A stretch of DNA of 42,725 nt, taken from Variovorax paradoxus (GTDB lineage Bacteria > Pseudomonadota > Gammaproteobacteria > Burkholderiales > Burkholderiaceae_C). Positions within the stretch are counted from its first letter, which is position 1; each line of letters opens with the position of its first letter. Under the pieces are notes generated by a model. It did not search any database. It was not told the origin of the DNA and saw only the letters and a list, made by a program, of their open reading frames with translations. The translations under genes were made by a program, and so were the position numbers. Below, piece by piece: positions 17,126 through 25,288 of this stretch. The stretch spans positions 1 through 42,725 of the forward strand of contig NZ_JXQQ01000138.1 in NCBI RefSeq assembly GCF_000834655.1, written 5' to 3'.

Positions 17126-18196
17126 ATGAACCTCCTCGAACGCGAACTCCACTACACCCTGGGCGACGCCCTGCCCGGGCCCGGCGAAGCGCTGGAAGTC
17201 GCGCCCGGCGTGCGCTGGATCCGCATGCGGCTGCCCTTTGCGCTGGACCACATCAACCTCTGGCTGCTGCGCGACACGATCGACGGCGTGGAGGGCTGGA
17301 GCGTCGTCGACTGCTGCATCTCGCACGACGAGGCGCGCGCGCAATGGGAGCAGATCTTCGAGACGCAGCTGGAGGGCCTGCCCATCGTGCGCGTGATCGT
17401 CACCCACATGCACCCCGACCACATCGGCCTGGCCGACTGGCTCTGCAAGCGCTGGGGCGCGCCGCTGTGGATCAGCGCCACCGACTACCACGTGGCCCGC
17501 GTGCTGAGCACCGCCGGCGACACGCTGGCGGGCGGCGATGCGGCCGCGGACTTCTTCGCCTCGCACGGCATGACGGACCCGGTGGGCATCGCCAAGATCC
17601 GCGCGCGCACCAACTACTACGCGAACATGGTGCCCTCGGTGCCCGACCGGTACGTGCGCATGATGGATGGCGACATCGTCACCATTGGCGGGCGCGACTG
17701 GCGCTGCATCAGCGGCTACGGCCATGCGCCCGAGCACATCGCGCTCTACTGCGATGAGCAGAAGCTGCTTCTGGGCGGCGACATGATGCTGCCGCGCATC
17801 TCGACCAACGTGAGCGTGCATGCGGGCGAGCCCGAGGCCAACTCGCTGCGGCTCTTCCTGGACAGCATCGACAAGTTCAAGGCGCTGCCCGTCGACACCG
17901 TCGGCCTGCCCTCGCACGGCAAGCCGTTCACCGGCATCCACCGCCGCGTCGACCAGTTGCAGGAGCATCACCGCGATCGCCTGGCCGAACTGCTCGAAGC
18001 CTGCACGGCGCGCGCGCTCACGGCCGCCGAGGGCCTGCCGATCCTCTTCAAGCGCGAGCTCGACCTGCACCAGATCACCTTCGCGATGGGCGAGACCGTG
18101 GCGCACCTGCACCTCCTGTGGTTTTCGGGCCAGGTAATGCGCGAGCTGGGCAAGGACGGCGTCTACCGCTTCGGCCCCCGGAGCGCATCCGCCTAG
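17126..18196 (+). CDS. MBL-fold metallo-hydrolase
   Basis: A 356-residue cytosolic metallo-beta-lactamase-fold hydrolase. The signature THMHPDH places metal ligands at His94, His96, Asp98 and His99. The remaining ligands are in GYGHAPEHIAL (His about 199), LLGGDMML (Asp) and PSHGKPF (His). The extended C-terminal helical domain is typical of a group often found beside LiuR-type regulators and acyl-CoA genes. The likely reaction is hydrolysis of a thioester or ester, but no substrate can be named. The ATG at 17126 has no visible ribosome binding site and follows the operator palindrome closely. The next gene begins 17 bases after its stop. Confidence 0.85.
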   Translation: MNLLERELHYTLGDALPGPGEALEVAPGVRWIRMRLPFALDHINLWLLRDTIDGVEGWSVVDCCISHDEARAQWEQIFETQLEGLPIVRVIVTHMHPDHIGLADWLCKRWGAPLWISATDYHVARVLSTAGDTLAGGDAAADFFASHGMTDPVGIAKIRARTNYYANMVPSVPDRYVRMMDGDIVTIGGRDWRCISGYGHAPEHIALYCDEQKLLLGGDMMLPRISTNVSVHAGEPEANSLRLFLDSIDKFKALPVDTVGLPSHGKPFTGIHRRVDQLQEHHRDRLAELLEACTARALTAAEGLPILFKRELDLHQITFAMGETVAHLHLLWFSGQVMRELGKDGVYRFGPRSASA

Positions 18197-18213
18197 GGAA
18201 TTAGACTCGGCGG

Positions 18214-19521
18214 ATGGACACACTGGCCGAGCTGCGCGCGGGTCGGCTGGCAGGCGCCACCAGGCTCGATCTCTCGTGCGGACTCACCGAGTTTCCGCGC
18301 GAGATCTTCGACCTTGCCGACTCGCTCGAAACACTGAACCTCTCCGGCAATGCGCTCGATGCGCTGCCCGATGACCTGGGCCGCCTGCACAAGCTGCGGG
18401 AGCTTTTCTGCTCCGACAACCGGTTCACGAAGTTGCCCGAATCCATCGGGCAATGCAGCAAACTCGACATCGTCGGTTTCAAGGCCAACAGCATCGCGAA
18501 CGTGCCGGCCGCCGCGTTGCCGGCCTCGCTGCGCTGGCTGATCCTCACGGACAACCAGATCGAGGAACTGCCCGACACGCTGGGCCACTGCACGCGGCTG
18601 CAGAAGCTGATGCTGGCAGGCAACCGTTTGAGCCGGCTGCCTGACCCGATGGCTGCGCTGCAGCGGCTCGAACTGCTGCGCATTTCTGCCAACCGTTTCG
18701 AATCGCTGCCCGATTGGCTGCTCTCCTTGCCGCGCCTCTCGTGGCTCGCAGCTGCCGGCAACCCCTTCGATACGCAAGCCGAAGACGCGGCCATCACGGC
18801 GCAGTCGGTGCCGCACGTGGCTTGGCAAGACCTCGCGCTCGGCAAGAAGCTCGGCGAAGGCGCATCGGGCGTGATCCACCAGGCGACGCTGAAGTCCTCG
18901 CAGCAGGACGTGGCCGTGAAGCTCTTCAAGGGTGCGGTCACCAGCGACGGCTGGCCGCACAGCGAAATGGCCGCCTGCATCGCAGCCGGCGCACACCCCA
19001 CGCTGATCGCCGCGCAGAGCCGGATCGATGGCCACCCCGACGGCACGGAAGGGTTGGTGATGGCACTCGTGCCGCCGTCGTTCCGCACGCTCGCGGGCCC
19101 GCCGAGCCTCGCATCGTGCACGCGCGACGTCTATGCGGACGATGCGCAATGGACCGCCGATGTCGCGCTGCGCATCGCACGCGACATCGCCTCCGCCATG
19201 CAGCACCTGCACGCGCGCGGCATCCTTCACGGCGACCTCTACGCGCACAACATCCTGTGGAGCGCACAAGGCGGCGGACGACTCGGCGACTTCGGCGCGG
19301 GCTGGATGACGGGCTCGCTCGATGCGAGTCAAACCGCTGCGTTGCAGCGCCTCGAAATGCGCGCCTTCGGCTGCCTGCTCGAAGAGCTGCTCGCGCGCTG
19401 CAGCAATGCGCCGCCCACCGCTGTGTCCGCATTGAAAGATCGCTGCATGCATGCCGACATCGCCTCGCGCCCGTCGTTCGACGAGGCACTGCGCATCCTG
19501 CAGCGGGAAGCCGCGCCGTGA
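18214..19521 (+). CDS. Leucine-rich-repeat/protein kinase fusion
   Basis: A 435-residue protein joining about seven leucine-rich repeats (residues 15-185, each with an LxxLxLxxNxLxxLP pattern) to an eukaryotic-type protein kinase domain (205-430). The kinase keeps the glycine loop GEGASGV (215-221), Lys236 in VAVKLF, Glu251, catalytic Asp341 and Asn346 in HGDLYAHNIL, and Asp359 in DFGAG. HRD is changed to HGD (a non-RD kinase), and the activation segment is very short, without an APE motif. It is probably active, perhaps constitutively. There is no signal peptide or membrane segment, so it acts in the cytosol. It shares a GTGA overlap with the pseudouridine synthase gene that follows. Its substrate is unknown. 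Confidence 0.85.
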   Translation: MDTLAELRAGRLAGATRLDLSCGLTEFPREIFDLADSLETLNLSGNALDALPDDLGRLHKLRELFCSDNRFTKLPESIGQCSKLDIVGFKANSIANVPAAALPASLRWLILTDNQIEELPDTLGHCTRLQKLMLAGNRLSRLPDPMAALQRLELLRISANRFESLPDWLLSLPRLSWLAAAGNPFDTQAEDAAITAQSVPHVAWQDLALGKKLGEGASGVIHQATLKSSQQDVAVKLFKGAVTSDGWPHSEMAACIAAGAHPTLIAAQSRIDGHPDGTEGLVMALVPPSFRTLAGPPSLASCTRDVYADDAQWTADVALRIARDIASAMQHLHARGILHGDLYAHNILWSAQGGGRLGDFGAGWMTGSLDASQTAALQRLEMRAFGCLLEELLARCSNAPPTAVSALKDRCMHADIASRPSFDEALRILQREAAP

Positions 19522-20435
19522 GCCGCCCGCGCCAGACCCCGCCGCTGCCCACGCGCGACGGCGTCGGCCCGAGCTGCGTCGGCCTGCCCTACGGCCCCTG
19601 GCCGACCATTGCCGAGTTCCTGATCGAGCGCTTTCCCGCCATCACGCGCGACGCTTGGCTCGAGCGCATCGCTGCGGGCGACGTGATCGACGAGCACCGC
19701 CATCCGGTCACCATCGAGCGCCGCTACGAATCGCCGCTGCGCGTGTATTACTACCGCACGCTCGACGGGGAAGTGCACATCCCTTTCGAGGAGCAGGTGC
19801 TGTTCCAGGACGACCATCTCGTCGTGGCCGACAAGCCCCCGTTCCTGCCGGTCACACCCACCGGCAAGTACCTGCAGGAAAGCCTGCTGGTGCGGCTCAA
19901 GCGCAAGCTCCGGATCGACGACCTCGTGCCGCTGCACCGCATCGACCGCAGCACCTCGGGCCTGGTGCTCTTCTCGGTGCGCCGCGAGACGCGCGGCACC
20001 TACCAGCAGATGTTCCCGGAGCGCCGCATCGCCAAGCACTACGAGGCGGTGGTGCCGTGGCAAGAGGGCGTTTCCTCGGTGCCCGACGTCTACCGCAGCC
20101 GCCTCGTCGACGACGAGCACTTCATGCGCATGCGGGAAGAGCCGGGCGAGGCCAACTCCGAGACGCGCATCGAGGTGCAAGAGGTACGGGGCGGCCGCGC
20201 GCTGCTGCGGCTCTCGCCCGTCACCGGCCGCAAACACCAGTTGCGAGTGCACTGCCTGGCGCTCGGCATGCCGATCGAGAACGACCCGATCTACCCGGTG
20301 CTGCTGCCCGAGAACACCGACGACTTCGACAAGCCGTTGCAGCTGCTGGCCAGGTCCGTCGCGTTCCAGGACCCGGTCACGGGCGACCTGCGCAGCTTCA
20401 CCAGCCCCCGGGGCCTGTCGCTGGCACCAAGGTGA
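19518..20435 (+). CDS. RluA-family pseudouridine synthase
   Basis: A 305-residue RNA pseudouridine synthase. The catalytic Asp143 lies in the family motif HRIDRSTSGLVLF. The VADKPPFLPV and GRKHQLRVH segments typical of RluA/RluC-type enzymes are present. The start is a GTG at 19518 overlapping the kinase stop (GTGA), which implies translational coupling. Reading further upstream in this frame is a shadow of the kinase gene. Family members modify 23S rRNA or tRNA uridines; the exact site cannot be told. The N-terminal region resembles a degenerate S4-like segment (AEFLIERFP, ITRDAWLERI, GDVIDE). Confidence 0.9.
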   Translation: MSRPRQTPPLPTRDGVGPSCVGLPYGPWPTIAEFLIERFPAITRDAWLERIAAGDVIDEHRHPVTIERRYESPLRVYYYRTLDGEVHIPFEEQVLFQDDHLVVADKPPFLPVTPTGKYLQESLLVRLKRKLRIDDLVPLHRIDRSTSGLVLFSVRRETRGTYQQMFPERRIAKHYEAVVPWQEGVSSVPDVYRSRLVDDEHFMRMREEPGEANSETRIEVQEVRGGRALLRLSPVTGRKHQLRVHCLALGMPIENDPIYPVLLPENTDDFDKPLQLLARSVAFQDPVTGDLRSFTSPRGLSLAPR

Positions 20436-20504
20436 CGCGGCGCGGGCGCGCTGCGCACTAAGCTCGTTTCCTGAAGTTCTTTCAATTCAGGAGACACCCG
20501 CACC

Positions 20505-21275
20505 ATGGACACCACCCAACTCTTCTCGCTGAAGGGCCGCACCGCCTTGATCACCGGCGGCTCGCGCGGCATCGGCCGCATGATCGCCGAGGGCTATCTG
20601 GCCCAGGGCGCGCGCGTGTACATCTCGGCGCGCAAGGCCGCGGCTTGCGACCAGACCGCCAAGGAGCTCTCGGCCTTCGGCCATTGCGTTTCGCTCCCGG
20701 CGGACGTGTCCACGGTCGAAGGCGCGCAGGCGCTGGTCGCGGCTTATGCGAAGCACGAAGACTCGCTCGACATCCTCGTGAACAACGCCGGCGCCGCCTG
20801 GGGCGCGCCGTATGCCGAGTTCCCCGAAAGCGGCTGGGACAAGGTGGTCGACCTGAACCTGAAGACGCCCTTCTTCCTCACGCAGGCGCTCACGCCGATG
20901 CTCACGAAGGCCGCGACCGACCACCTCTCGAAGGTGATCAACATCGCCTCGATCGACGGCATCTCGGTGAACCCGCAGGAAACCTATTCGTATGCGGCCA
21001 GCAAGGCCGGGCTGATCCAGCTCACGCGCCGCATGGCGCTGCGCCTGGCACAGGAGCGCATCGTGGTGAGCGCCATCGCCCCCGGCGCGTTCGCCTCCGA
21101 CATGAACAAGGATGCGCGAGACCACGGCGACGAGGTCAAGGGCCGGATTCCCGCGGGCCGCATCGGCACGCCGGAAGACATGGCCGGTGCCGCGATCTAC
21201 CTGGCCTCGCGCGCGGGCGACTACGTGATGGGCTCCACGCTCGTCGTCGACGGCGGCGTGACACACGCGCGCTGA
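20505..21275 (+). CDS. SDR-family oxidoreductase (RhlG-like)
   Basis: A 256-residue NAD(P)-dependent short-chain dehydrogenase. The cofactor loop is ITGGSRGIGR (residues 16-25), with NNAG at 93-96. The catalytic Ser149, Tyr163 and Lys167 are in place (YSYAASK). Overall it resembles the RhlG-type 3-oxoacyl reductase branch, in which cofactor preference is NADPH; Arg21 after the first glycines is consistent. AGGAGA lies 12-17 bases before the ATG at 20505. It follows the pseudouridine synthase by 69 bases on the same strand and converges on the sugar-acid dehydratase. Substrate could be a ketoacyl thioester or a sugar derivative. Confidence 0.9.
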   Translation: MDTTQLFSLKGRTALITGGSRGIGRMIAEGYLAQGARVYISARKAAACDQTAKELSAFGHCVSLPADVSTVEGAQALVAAYAKHEDSLDILVNNAGAAWGAPYAEFPESGWDKVVDLNLKTPFFLTQALTPMLTKAATDHLSKVINIASIDGISVNPQETYSYAASKAGLIQLTRRMALRLAQERIVVSAIAPGAFASDMNKDARDHGDEVKGRIPAGRIGTPEDMAGAAIYLASRAGDYVMGSTLVVDGGVTHAR

Positions 21276-21302
21276 GCGCCTGAGGCTTGCCGAAATAGAG
21301 AT

Positions 21303-21362
21303 CCGTTCACGCTGAGCCTGTCGAAGTGCCGCGCGAGGCTTCGACAAGCTCAGCCCGAACGG
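21303..21362. repeat. 60-bp palindromic element, partly diverged copy
   Basis: Left arm 21303-21328 (CCGTTCACGCTGAGCCTGTC...) and right arm 21337-21362 (GGCTTCGACAAGCTCAGCCC...) are separated by eight bases, the same geometry as at 5872 and 29751. The right arm is identical to that at 29785-29810. It lies between the convergent SDR and dehydratase genes, directly beside the minisatellite. Confidence 0.85.
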
Positions 21363-21486
21363 TTGAGGTTCCGAGCCGAACGGCTGAGGTTCCGAGCCGA
21401 ACGGTTGAGGTTCCGAGCCGAACGGCTGAGGTTCCGAGCCGAACGGCTGAGGTTCCGAGCCGAACGGCTGAGATTCTGAGCCGGAC
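21361..21486. repeat. 21-bp tandem repeat (minisatellite), six units
   Basis: Six head-to-tail units of exactly 21 bp occupy 21361-21381, 21382-21402, 21403-21423, 21424-21444, 21445-21465 and 21466-21486. Units read GG(C/T)TGAGGTTCCGAGCC then GAAC. The first five differ only at one C/T position, and the sixth has three further changes. The array starts at the GG that ends the 60-bp palindrome, whose CCCGAACGG end resembles the unit junction CCGAACGG. There are no spacers, so it is not a CRISPR. It lies 20 bp past the dehydratase stop on its 3' side. Confidence 0.95.
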
Positions 21487-21505
21487 GGTCGCGGCTCTCG
21501 CCGTG

Positions 21506-23356
21506 TCAGTGGTTGTCGCGCGGCACGCCGAAGGTGGCGTGGATCTTTTGATACTTCACCGCGGGCTTGAGCACCATGCCCTCGGAAAGTTCGTCCACCA
21601 CCGCGCGCTGGATCTCCTGCCATGGCGTCTGGCTCGGCGGATACGGGTAGCCGCCTGCGGCTTCGAGCTTCTGGCGGCGCTGGGCCAACTCATCATCGGA
21701 CACAAGCATGTTCGCCGTGCGCTTCTTCAGGTCGATGCGCACGCGGTCGCCGGTCTTCAGCAAGGCCAGCGCGCCGCCGGTTGCAGCTTCAGGCGACGCA
21801 TTCAGGATCGACGGCGAGCCCGAGGTGCCCGACTGCCGCCCGTCGCCGATGCAAGGCAGCGCGGTGATGCCCTTCTTCAGCAGGTAGGCCGGCGCGCGCA
21901 TGTTCACCACCTCGGCCGCGCCGGGGTATCCCACCGGTCCCACGCCGCGCATGAACAGGATGCTGTGCGCGTCGATCTTCATCTTCGGATCGTCGATGCG
22001 GCGGTGGTAGTCCTCGGGTCCGTCGAACACCACGGCCGTCCCTTCGAATGCCATCGGGTCGGCCGGGTCCTCCAGGTAGCGGTTGTGGAACTCGGGCGTG
22101 ATCACGCTGGTCTTCATGATCGCGGAGTCGAAGAGGTTGCCGCTGAAATCGAGGAAGCCGGCGTTCTTCATCATCGGCTTGGCGTACGGGAAGATCACCT
22201 TCCGGTCTTCGGTGAAGCGGCCTTCGCAGTTCTCGATGATGCTCTTGCCGTTGGCGGTGAGCGAGTGCTGGATCTTGCCCTTGGCGATCAGCTCGGCCAC
22301 CACCGCTGGCACACCGCCCGCGCGGTAATAGTCCTCGCCGAGGTATTCGCCGGCGGGCTGCAGGTTGACCAGCAACGGGATCTTGTAGCCGTGCTTCTCC
22401 CAGTCGCCCGTGGTCAGCGGCACTCCGATGTGGCGCGCGATCGCGTTCAGGTGAATGGGCGCATTGGTCGAGCCGCCGATAGCCGAATTCACGACGATCG
22501 CGTTCTCGAAAGCGGCACGCGTGAGGATGTCCGAGGGCTTCAGGTTCTCGCGCACCATCTCGACGATGCGCTTGCCGGTGAGGTAGGCCATTTCCTGGCG
22601 GTCACGGTACGGCGCAGGAATGGCGGCGCTGCCCGGCAGCGTCATGCCGAGCGCCTCTGTCAGCGAATTCATCGTGGAGGCCGTGCCCATCGTGTTGCAG
22701 TGGCCGGTCGATGGCGCGGACGAGGCCACGAGCTTGAGGAAGCCGGTCTCGTCGATCTCGCCCGCGGCCAGCAGTTCGCGCGCCTTCCAGACGATGGTGC
22801 CCGAGCCCGTGCGCTCGCCCTTGTACCAGCCGTTGAGCATCGGCCCCGAGTTCAGCGCGATGGCCGGAATGTCGACCGTGGCGGCGGCCATCAACTGCGC
22901 CGGCGTGGTCTTGTCGCAGCCGGTGGTCAGCACCACGCCGTCGAGCGGATAGCCGTAGAGGATTTCGACCAGCGAGAGGTATTGCAGGTTGCGGTCGAGC
23001 GAGGCGGTCGGGCGCTTGCAGGTCTCCTGGATCGGGTGGATCGGAAACTCGAACGCGATGCCGCCCGCGTCGCGGATGCCCTCGCGCACGCGCTCGGCCA
23101 GCACCAGGTGATGGCGGTTGCAGGGCGCGATGTCGGAGCCCGTCTGCGCGATGCCGATGATCGGGCGGCCCGACTGCAGCTCCTCCAGGCCGAGCCCGTA
23201 GTTCATGGTGCGCTCCAGATACAGCGCCGTCATGTCGGTGTTGGCCGGGTTGTCGAACCACTCCTGCGAGCGCAGCTTGAGGGCGCTTCCGGACTTTTTC
23301 GAGGCGCTGCTCTTCGTGCTCTTCGACGTGGAAGCGGGGCTTTTCTTCTTGCTCAT
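21506..23356 (-). CDS. IlvD/Edd-family dehydratase (probable sugar-acid dehydratase)
   Basis: A 616-residue iron-sulfur dehydratase of the dihydroxy-acid / sugar-acid group. Cluster cysteines are Cys79 (TGSDIAPCNRH), Cys147 (TTGCDKTTP) and Cys220 (GHCNTMGTAST). That arrangement, and the branch that includes L-arabinonate and D-xylonate dehydratases, suit a [2Fe-2S] sugar-acid enzyme better than IlvD of isoleucine/valine synthesis. Context supports this: it is coupled to a DenD-like dehydrogenase (TGATG overlap of one base), a GntR regulator and an ABC sugar importer. The first 23 residues are a low-complexity Lys/Ser tail (KKKSPASTSKSTKSSASKK) not typical of the family. The start is the ATG at 23356. 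Confidence 0.9.
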   Translation of the reverse strand: MSKKKSPASTSKSTKSSASKKSGSALKLRSQEWFDNPANTDMTALYLERTMNYGLGLEELQSGRPIIGIAQTGSDIAPCNRHHLVLAERVREGIRDAGGIAFEFPIHPIQETCKRPTASLDRNLQYLSLVEILYGYPLDGVVLTTGCDKTTPAQLMAAATVDIPAIALNSGPMLNGWYKGERTGSGTIVWKARELLAAGEIDETGFLKLVASSAPSTGHCNTMGTASTMNSLTEALGMTLPGSAAIPAPYRDRQEMAYLTGKRIVEMVRENLKPSDILTRAAFENAIVVNSAIGGSTNAPIHLNAIARHIGVPLTTGDWEKHGYKIPLLVNLQPAGEYLGEDYYRAGGVPAVVAELIAKGKIQHSLTANGKSIIENCEGRFTEDRKVIFPYAKPMMKNAGFLDFSGNLFDSAIMKTSVITPEFHNRYLEDPADPMAFEGTAVVFDGPEDYHRRIDDPKMKIDAHSILFMRGVGPVGYPGAAEVVNMRAPAYLLKKGITALPCIGDGRQSGTSGSPSILNASPEAATGGALALLKTGDRVRIDLKKRTANMLVSDDELAQRRQKLEAAGGYPYPPSQTPWQEIQRAVVDELSEGMVLKPAVKYQKIHATFGVPRDNH

Positions 23357-24372
23357 CAGGACATTCCCTTCAGTGTTTCGGCCGCATTCGGAAGCGCGGC
23401 GCAGTCGGCGATGTATTGGCGAATGATGTCTGCGAAATTCTCGTGCGGATGCAGGCCGAGCCGCGCGGCGCGTTCGGCCGTGGCGCCGGCAGGCCAGTTG
23501 GCCACGATGCCCGCAATGCGCTCGTCGCGCTCGAAGCGCACCAGCGCGCGCACCTTGGGGCCGGCCACTTCCTCGAGCGCATCGAGCATGTCGCTCACGC
23601 GCACGTTGAGCGCCGGCAGGTTGAGCGCGGCGCGCCCGCCGAAGGCCTCGCGGCTGGCTTCGTAGACGGCGATGAGTCCATCGACCGTATGGGCCGGCGA
23701 GGTCATCGGGTGCGACACGTCGGGCGACACCGGGCAGACCGATTCCACGCCAGCCAGCGGCTCGCGGATGATGCCGCTGAAGAACGACGACGCTGCGCCG
23801 TTCGGGCGGCCGGGCCGCACGGTAACGGTCATCAGCCGTGCCGCGCGGCCGTCGATGTAGCCCTTGCGGGTGTAGTCGGAAATGAGGTGCTCGCACACCA
23901 GCTTCTGCGTGCCGTAGGAGGTTTGCGGCAGCGGCAGCGTATCGTCGGCCACCAGCTTGGGCAGCGGCACCGAAGGGTCTGGCCCGAACACCGCGACCGA
24001 GCTGGAGAACACCAGCCGCGCCACCTTGCCGCCCGCGCCGACGTTGGCACGCAGGGCATCGAGCAGCGCGCGCGTGCTGTCGAGGTTGGAGCGCAGGCCG
24101 AGTTCGAAATCGGCCTCGCACTCGCCCGACACGGCCGACGCGAGATGGAACACGCCATCGAAGGCTTCCGTCTTCAACGCCTCGGTCTGCGCGAGCAGCG
24201 GACCGGTGCGGGCCTCCACGCGTGCATCGGCCAGCAGGTCGGCCGGCGGCGGCGCGATGTCGGACAGCACCAGCCGCTCGATGCGCTGGCCGGCCAGCGT
24301 GCCGCGCGCGAGCAGCGCACGCGCGAGTCGGGAGCCGACGAAGCCGCCGCCTCCGGTGATCAACAGTTTCAT
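23356..24372 (-). CDS. denD: NAD-dependent epimerase/dehydrogenase, DenD-like
   Basis: A 338-residue extended SDR. The cofactor motif GGGGFVG (residues 7-13) is N-terminal, and Tyr153-Lys157 (TSYGTQK) is the catalytic pair. It resembles D-erythronate dehydrogenase DenD, which oxidises the C2 hydroxyl of four-carbon sugar acids, including the SFFSGIIREPLAG and CPVSPDVSHPMTSP segments. It overlaps the dehydratase start by one base and the GntR-type gene's stop by four, so the three are one operon. Acting on a sugar acid next to a dehydratase is inferred. The exact substrate could differ from erythronate, as no DenE or kinase gene is seen here. Confidence 0.8.
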   Translation of the reverse strand: MKLLITGGGGFVGSRLARALLARGTLAGQRIERLVLSDIAPPPADLLADARVEARTGPLLAQTEALKTEAFDGVFHLASAVSGECEADFELGLRSNLDSTRALLDALRANVGAGGKVARLVFSSSVAVFGPDPSVPLPKLVADDTLPLPQTSYGTQKLVCEHLISDYTRKGYIDGRAARLMTVTVRPGRPNGAASSFFSGIIREPLAGVESVCPVSPDVSHPMTSPAHTVDGLIAVYEASREAFGGRAALNLPALNVRVSDMLDALEEVAGPKVRALVRFERDERIAGIVANWPAGATAERAARLGLHPHENFADIIRQYIADCAALPNAAETLKGMS

Positions 24373-25223
24373 GGTTTGTCCCTCTTCGTCCTCTTGGTGG
24401 TGCCGGTTGTGGCCTTGGCCGCAGTGACCGGCGTGGCGGTGCGCACCGCGCGCGCCGCGGCACGCCGGCGCTGGCCGGTGATGATTCCGCCCTCGACGAG
24501 CCGCTGCTCGCCGCGGATCAGGTGCTGCGTGGCGTGATGGCGCGCGGCCACGGGGTCGCGCGCGGCGATGGCTTCGACGATGGCGCGGTGCTCGTTCTGC
24601 ACGGCTTCCATGAAGTCGAGCCGGCGCGCCTCGTTGCCGCGCGTGATGCGCATGCCTTCGCGCAGGTACTGCTCCAGAAAGCCGAGCAGCAAGCGGAACT
24701 GCGGATTGCCGGTGGCCTCGCCGATCACGCGATGAAAGGCGAGGTCTTCGGCCACGCCGTCCTGCCCGGCCGCGGCGGCCGTGTCGATGGCCTTGAGCGC
24801 GCGCCGCAGCGCGGCAATCTGGCTGCGCGTCGCGCGCTTGGCCGCGAGCGCGGCGATCTCGCCTTCGAGCACGCGGCGCACCTCGACCACATCGACGACC
24901 GCCTGCACCGACTCCAGCACGGTCGGGTCGAACGCCAGTGGACGATTGAGCGGCGCCTGCGCCACGAAGCAGCCCAGGCCTTGCCGCGATGTGACAAGCG
25001 CCTGCGACTTGAGCTGGTGTACGGCTTCGCGCACCACGGTGCGCGAGACCCCGTGCGAGGCCGCGAGTTGTTGCTCCGTGGGAAGGCGATCGCCGGGCCG
25101 CAGCGCGCCCGATTCGATCTGCGCGGCCAGCCGCGAAGCGAGCCGGTCAGACAGGCGGTCCGTGACCAGAGGAAAGGATTCTGAGAGGGCGGAGGCCTGC
25201 ACGGCAGCGGAAAATTGGAGCAC
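24369..25223 (-). CDS. GntR-family regulator, FadR (FCD) subfamily
   Basis: A 284-residue repressor-type regulator. An N-terminal winged helix-turn-helix (LPTEQQLAASHGVSRTVVREA, about residues 53-74) is followed by an all-helical FCD ligand domain (residues about 105-230), whose Asp/His metal-site pattern includes AEDLAFHRVI and HRAIVEAI. The C-terminus ends in a basic low-complexity tail (RRRAAARAVRTAT, TKRTKRDKP) not usual for the family. No ATG is available: GTG at 25223 is chosen, with GTG at 25202 as an alternative. It probably controls the dehydratase operon it leads and the divergent ABC importer, responding to a sugar-acid intermediate. Confidence 0.85.
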   Translation of the reverse strand: MLQFSAAVQASALSESFPLVTDRLSDRLASRLAAQIESGALRPGDRLPTEQQLAASHGVSRTVVREAVHQLKSQALVTSRQGLGCFVAQAPLNRPLAFDPTVLESVQAVVDVVEVRRVLEGEIAALAAKRATRSQIAALRRALKAIDTAAAAGQDGVAEDLAFHRVIGEATGNPQFRLLLGFLEQYLREGMRITRGNEARRLDFMEAVQNEHRAIVEAIAARDPVAARHHATQHLIRGEQRLVEGGIITGQRRRAAARAVRTATPVTAAKATTGTTKRTKRDKP

Positions 25224-25235
25224 GGTTATCGGGTC

Positions 25236-25288
25236 ATCATACAAGTCAACAGGGATTTTCTCGTACCGGTTTGCCCTGATACCGGTTT
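25236..25288. promoter_or_regulatory. GntR/ABC divergent control region with direct repeats
   Basis: TACCGGTTT occurs twice, at 25264-25272 and 25280-25288, 16 bp apart, each including the palindrome ACCGGT. Next to it, CTTGTATGATGAC (minus strand, 25248-25235) holds an extended -10-like TGTATGAT about a dozen bases before the GTG at 25223. The spacing implies a very short leader for the GntR-type gene. Operator assignment is inference. Confidence 0.4.

Noticed and set aside
20469..20492. Hairpin TCCTGAA / TTCAGGA over the SDR ribosome binding site
   Set aside because: Only seven base pairs with a ten-base loop; too weak to claim as a regulator.
21361..21486. CRISPR-like array
   Set aside because: Units are contiguous with no spacers and no cas genes are near; it is a minisatellite.
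21506..24463. 985-residue fusion of dehydratase with upstream sequence
   Set aside because: The first 370 codons are an out-of-frame shadow of the DenD-like gene; the dehydratase starts at 23356 with TGATG coupling.
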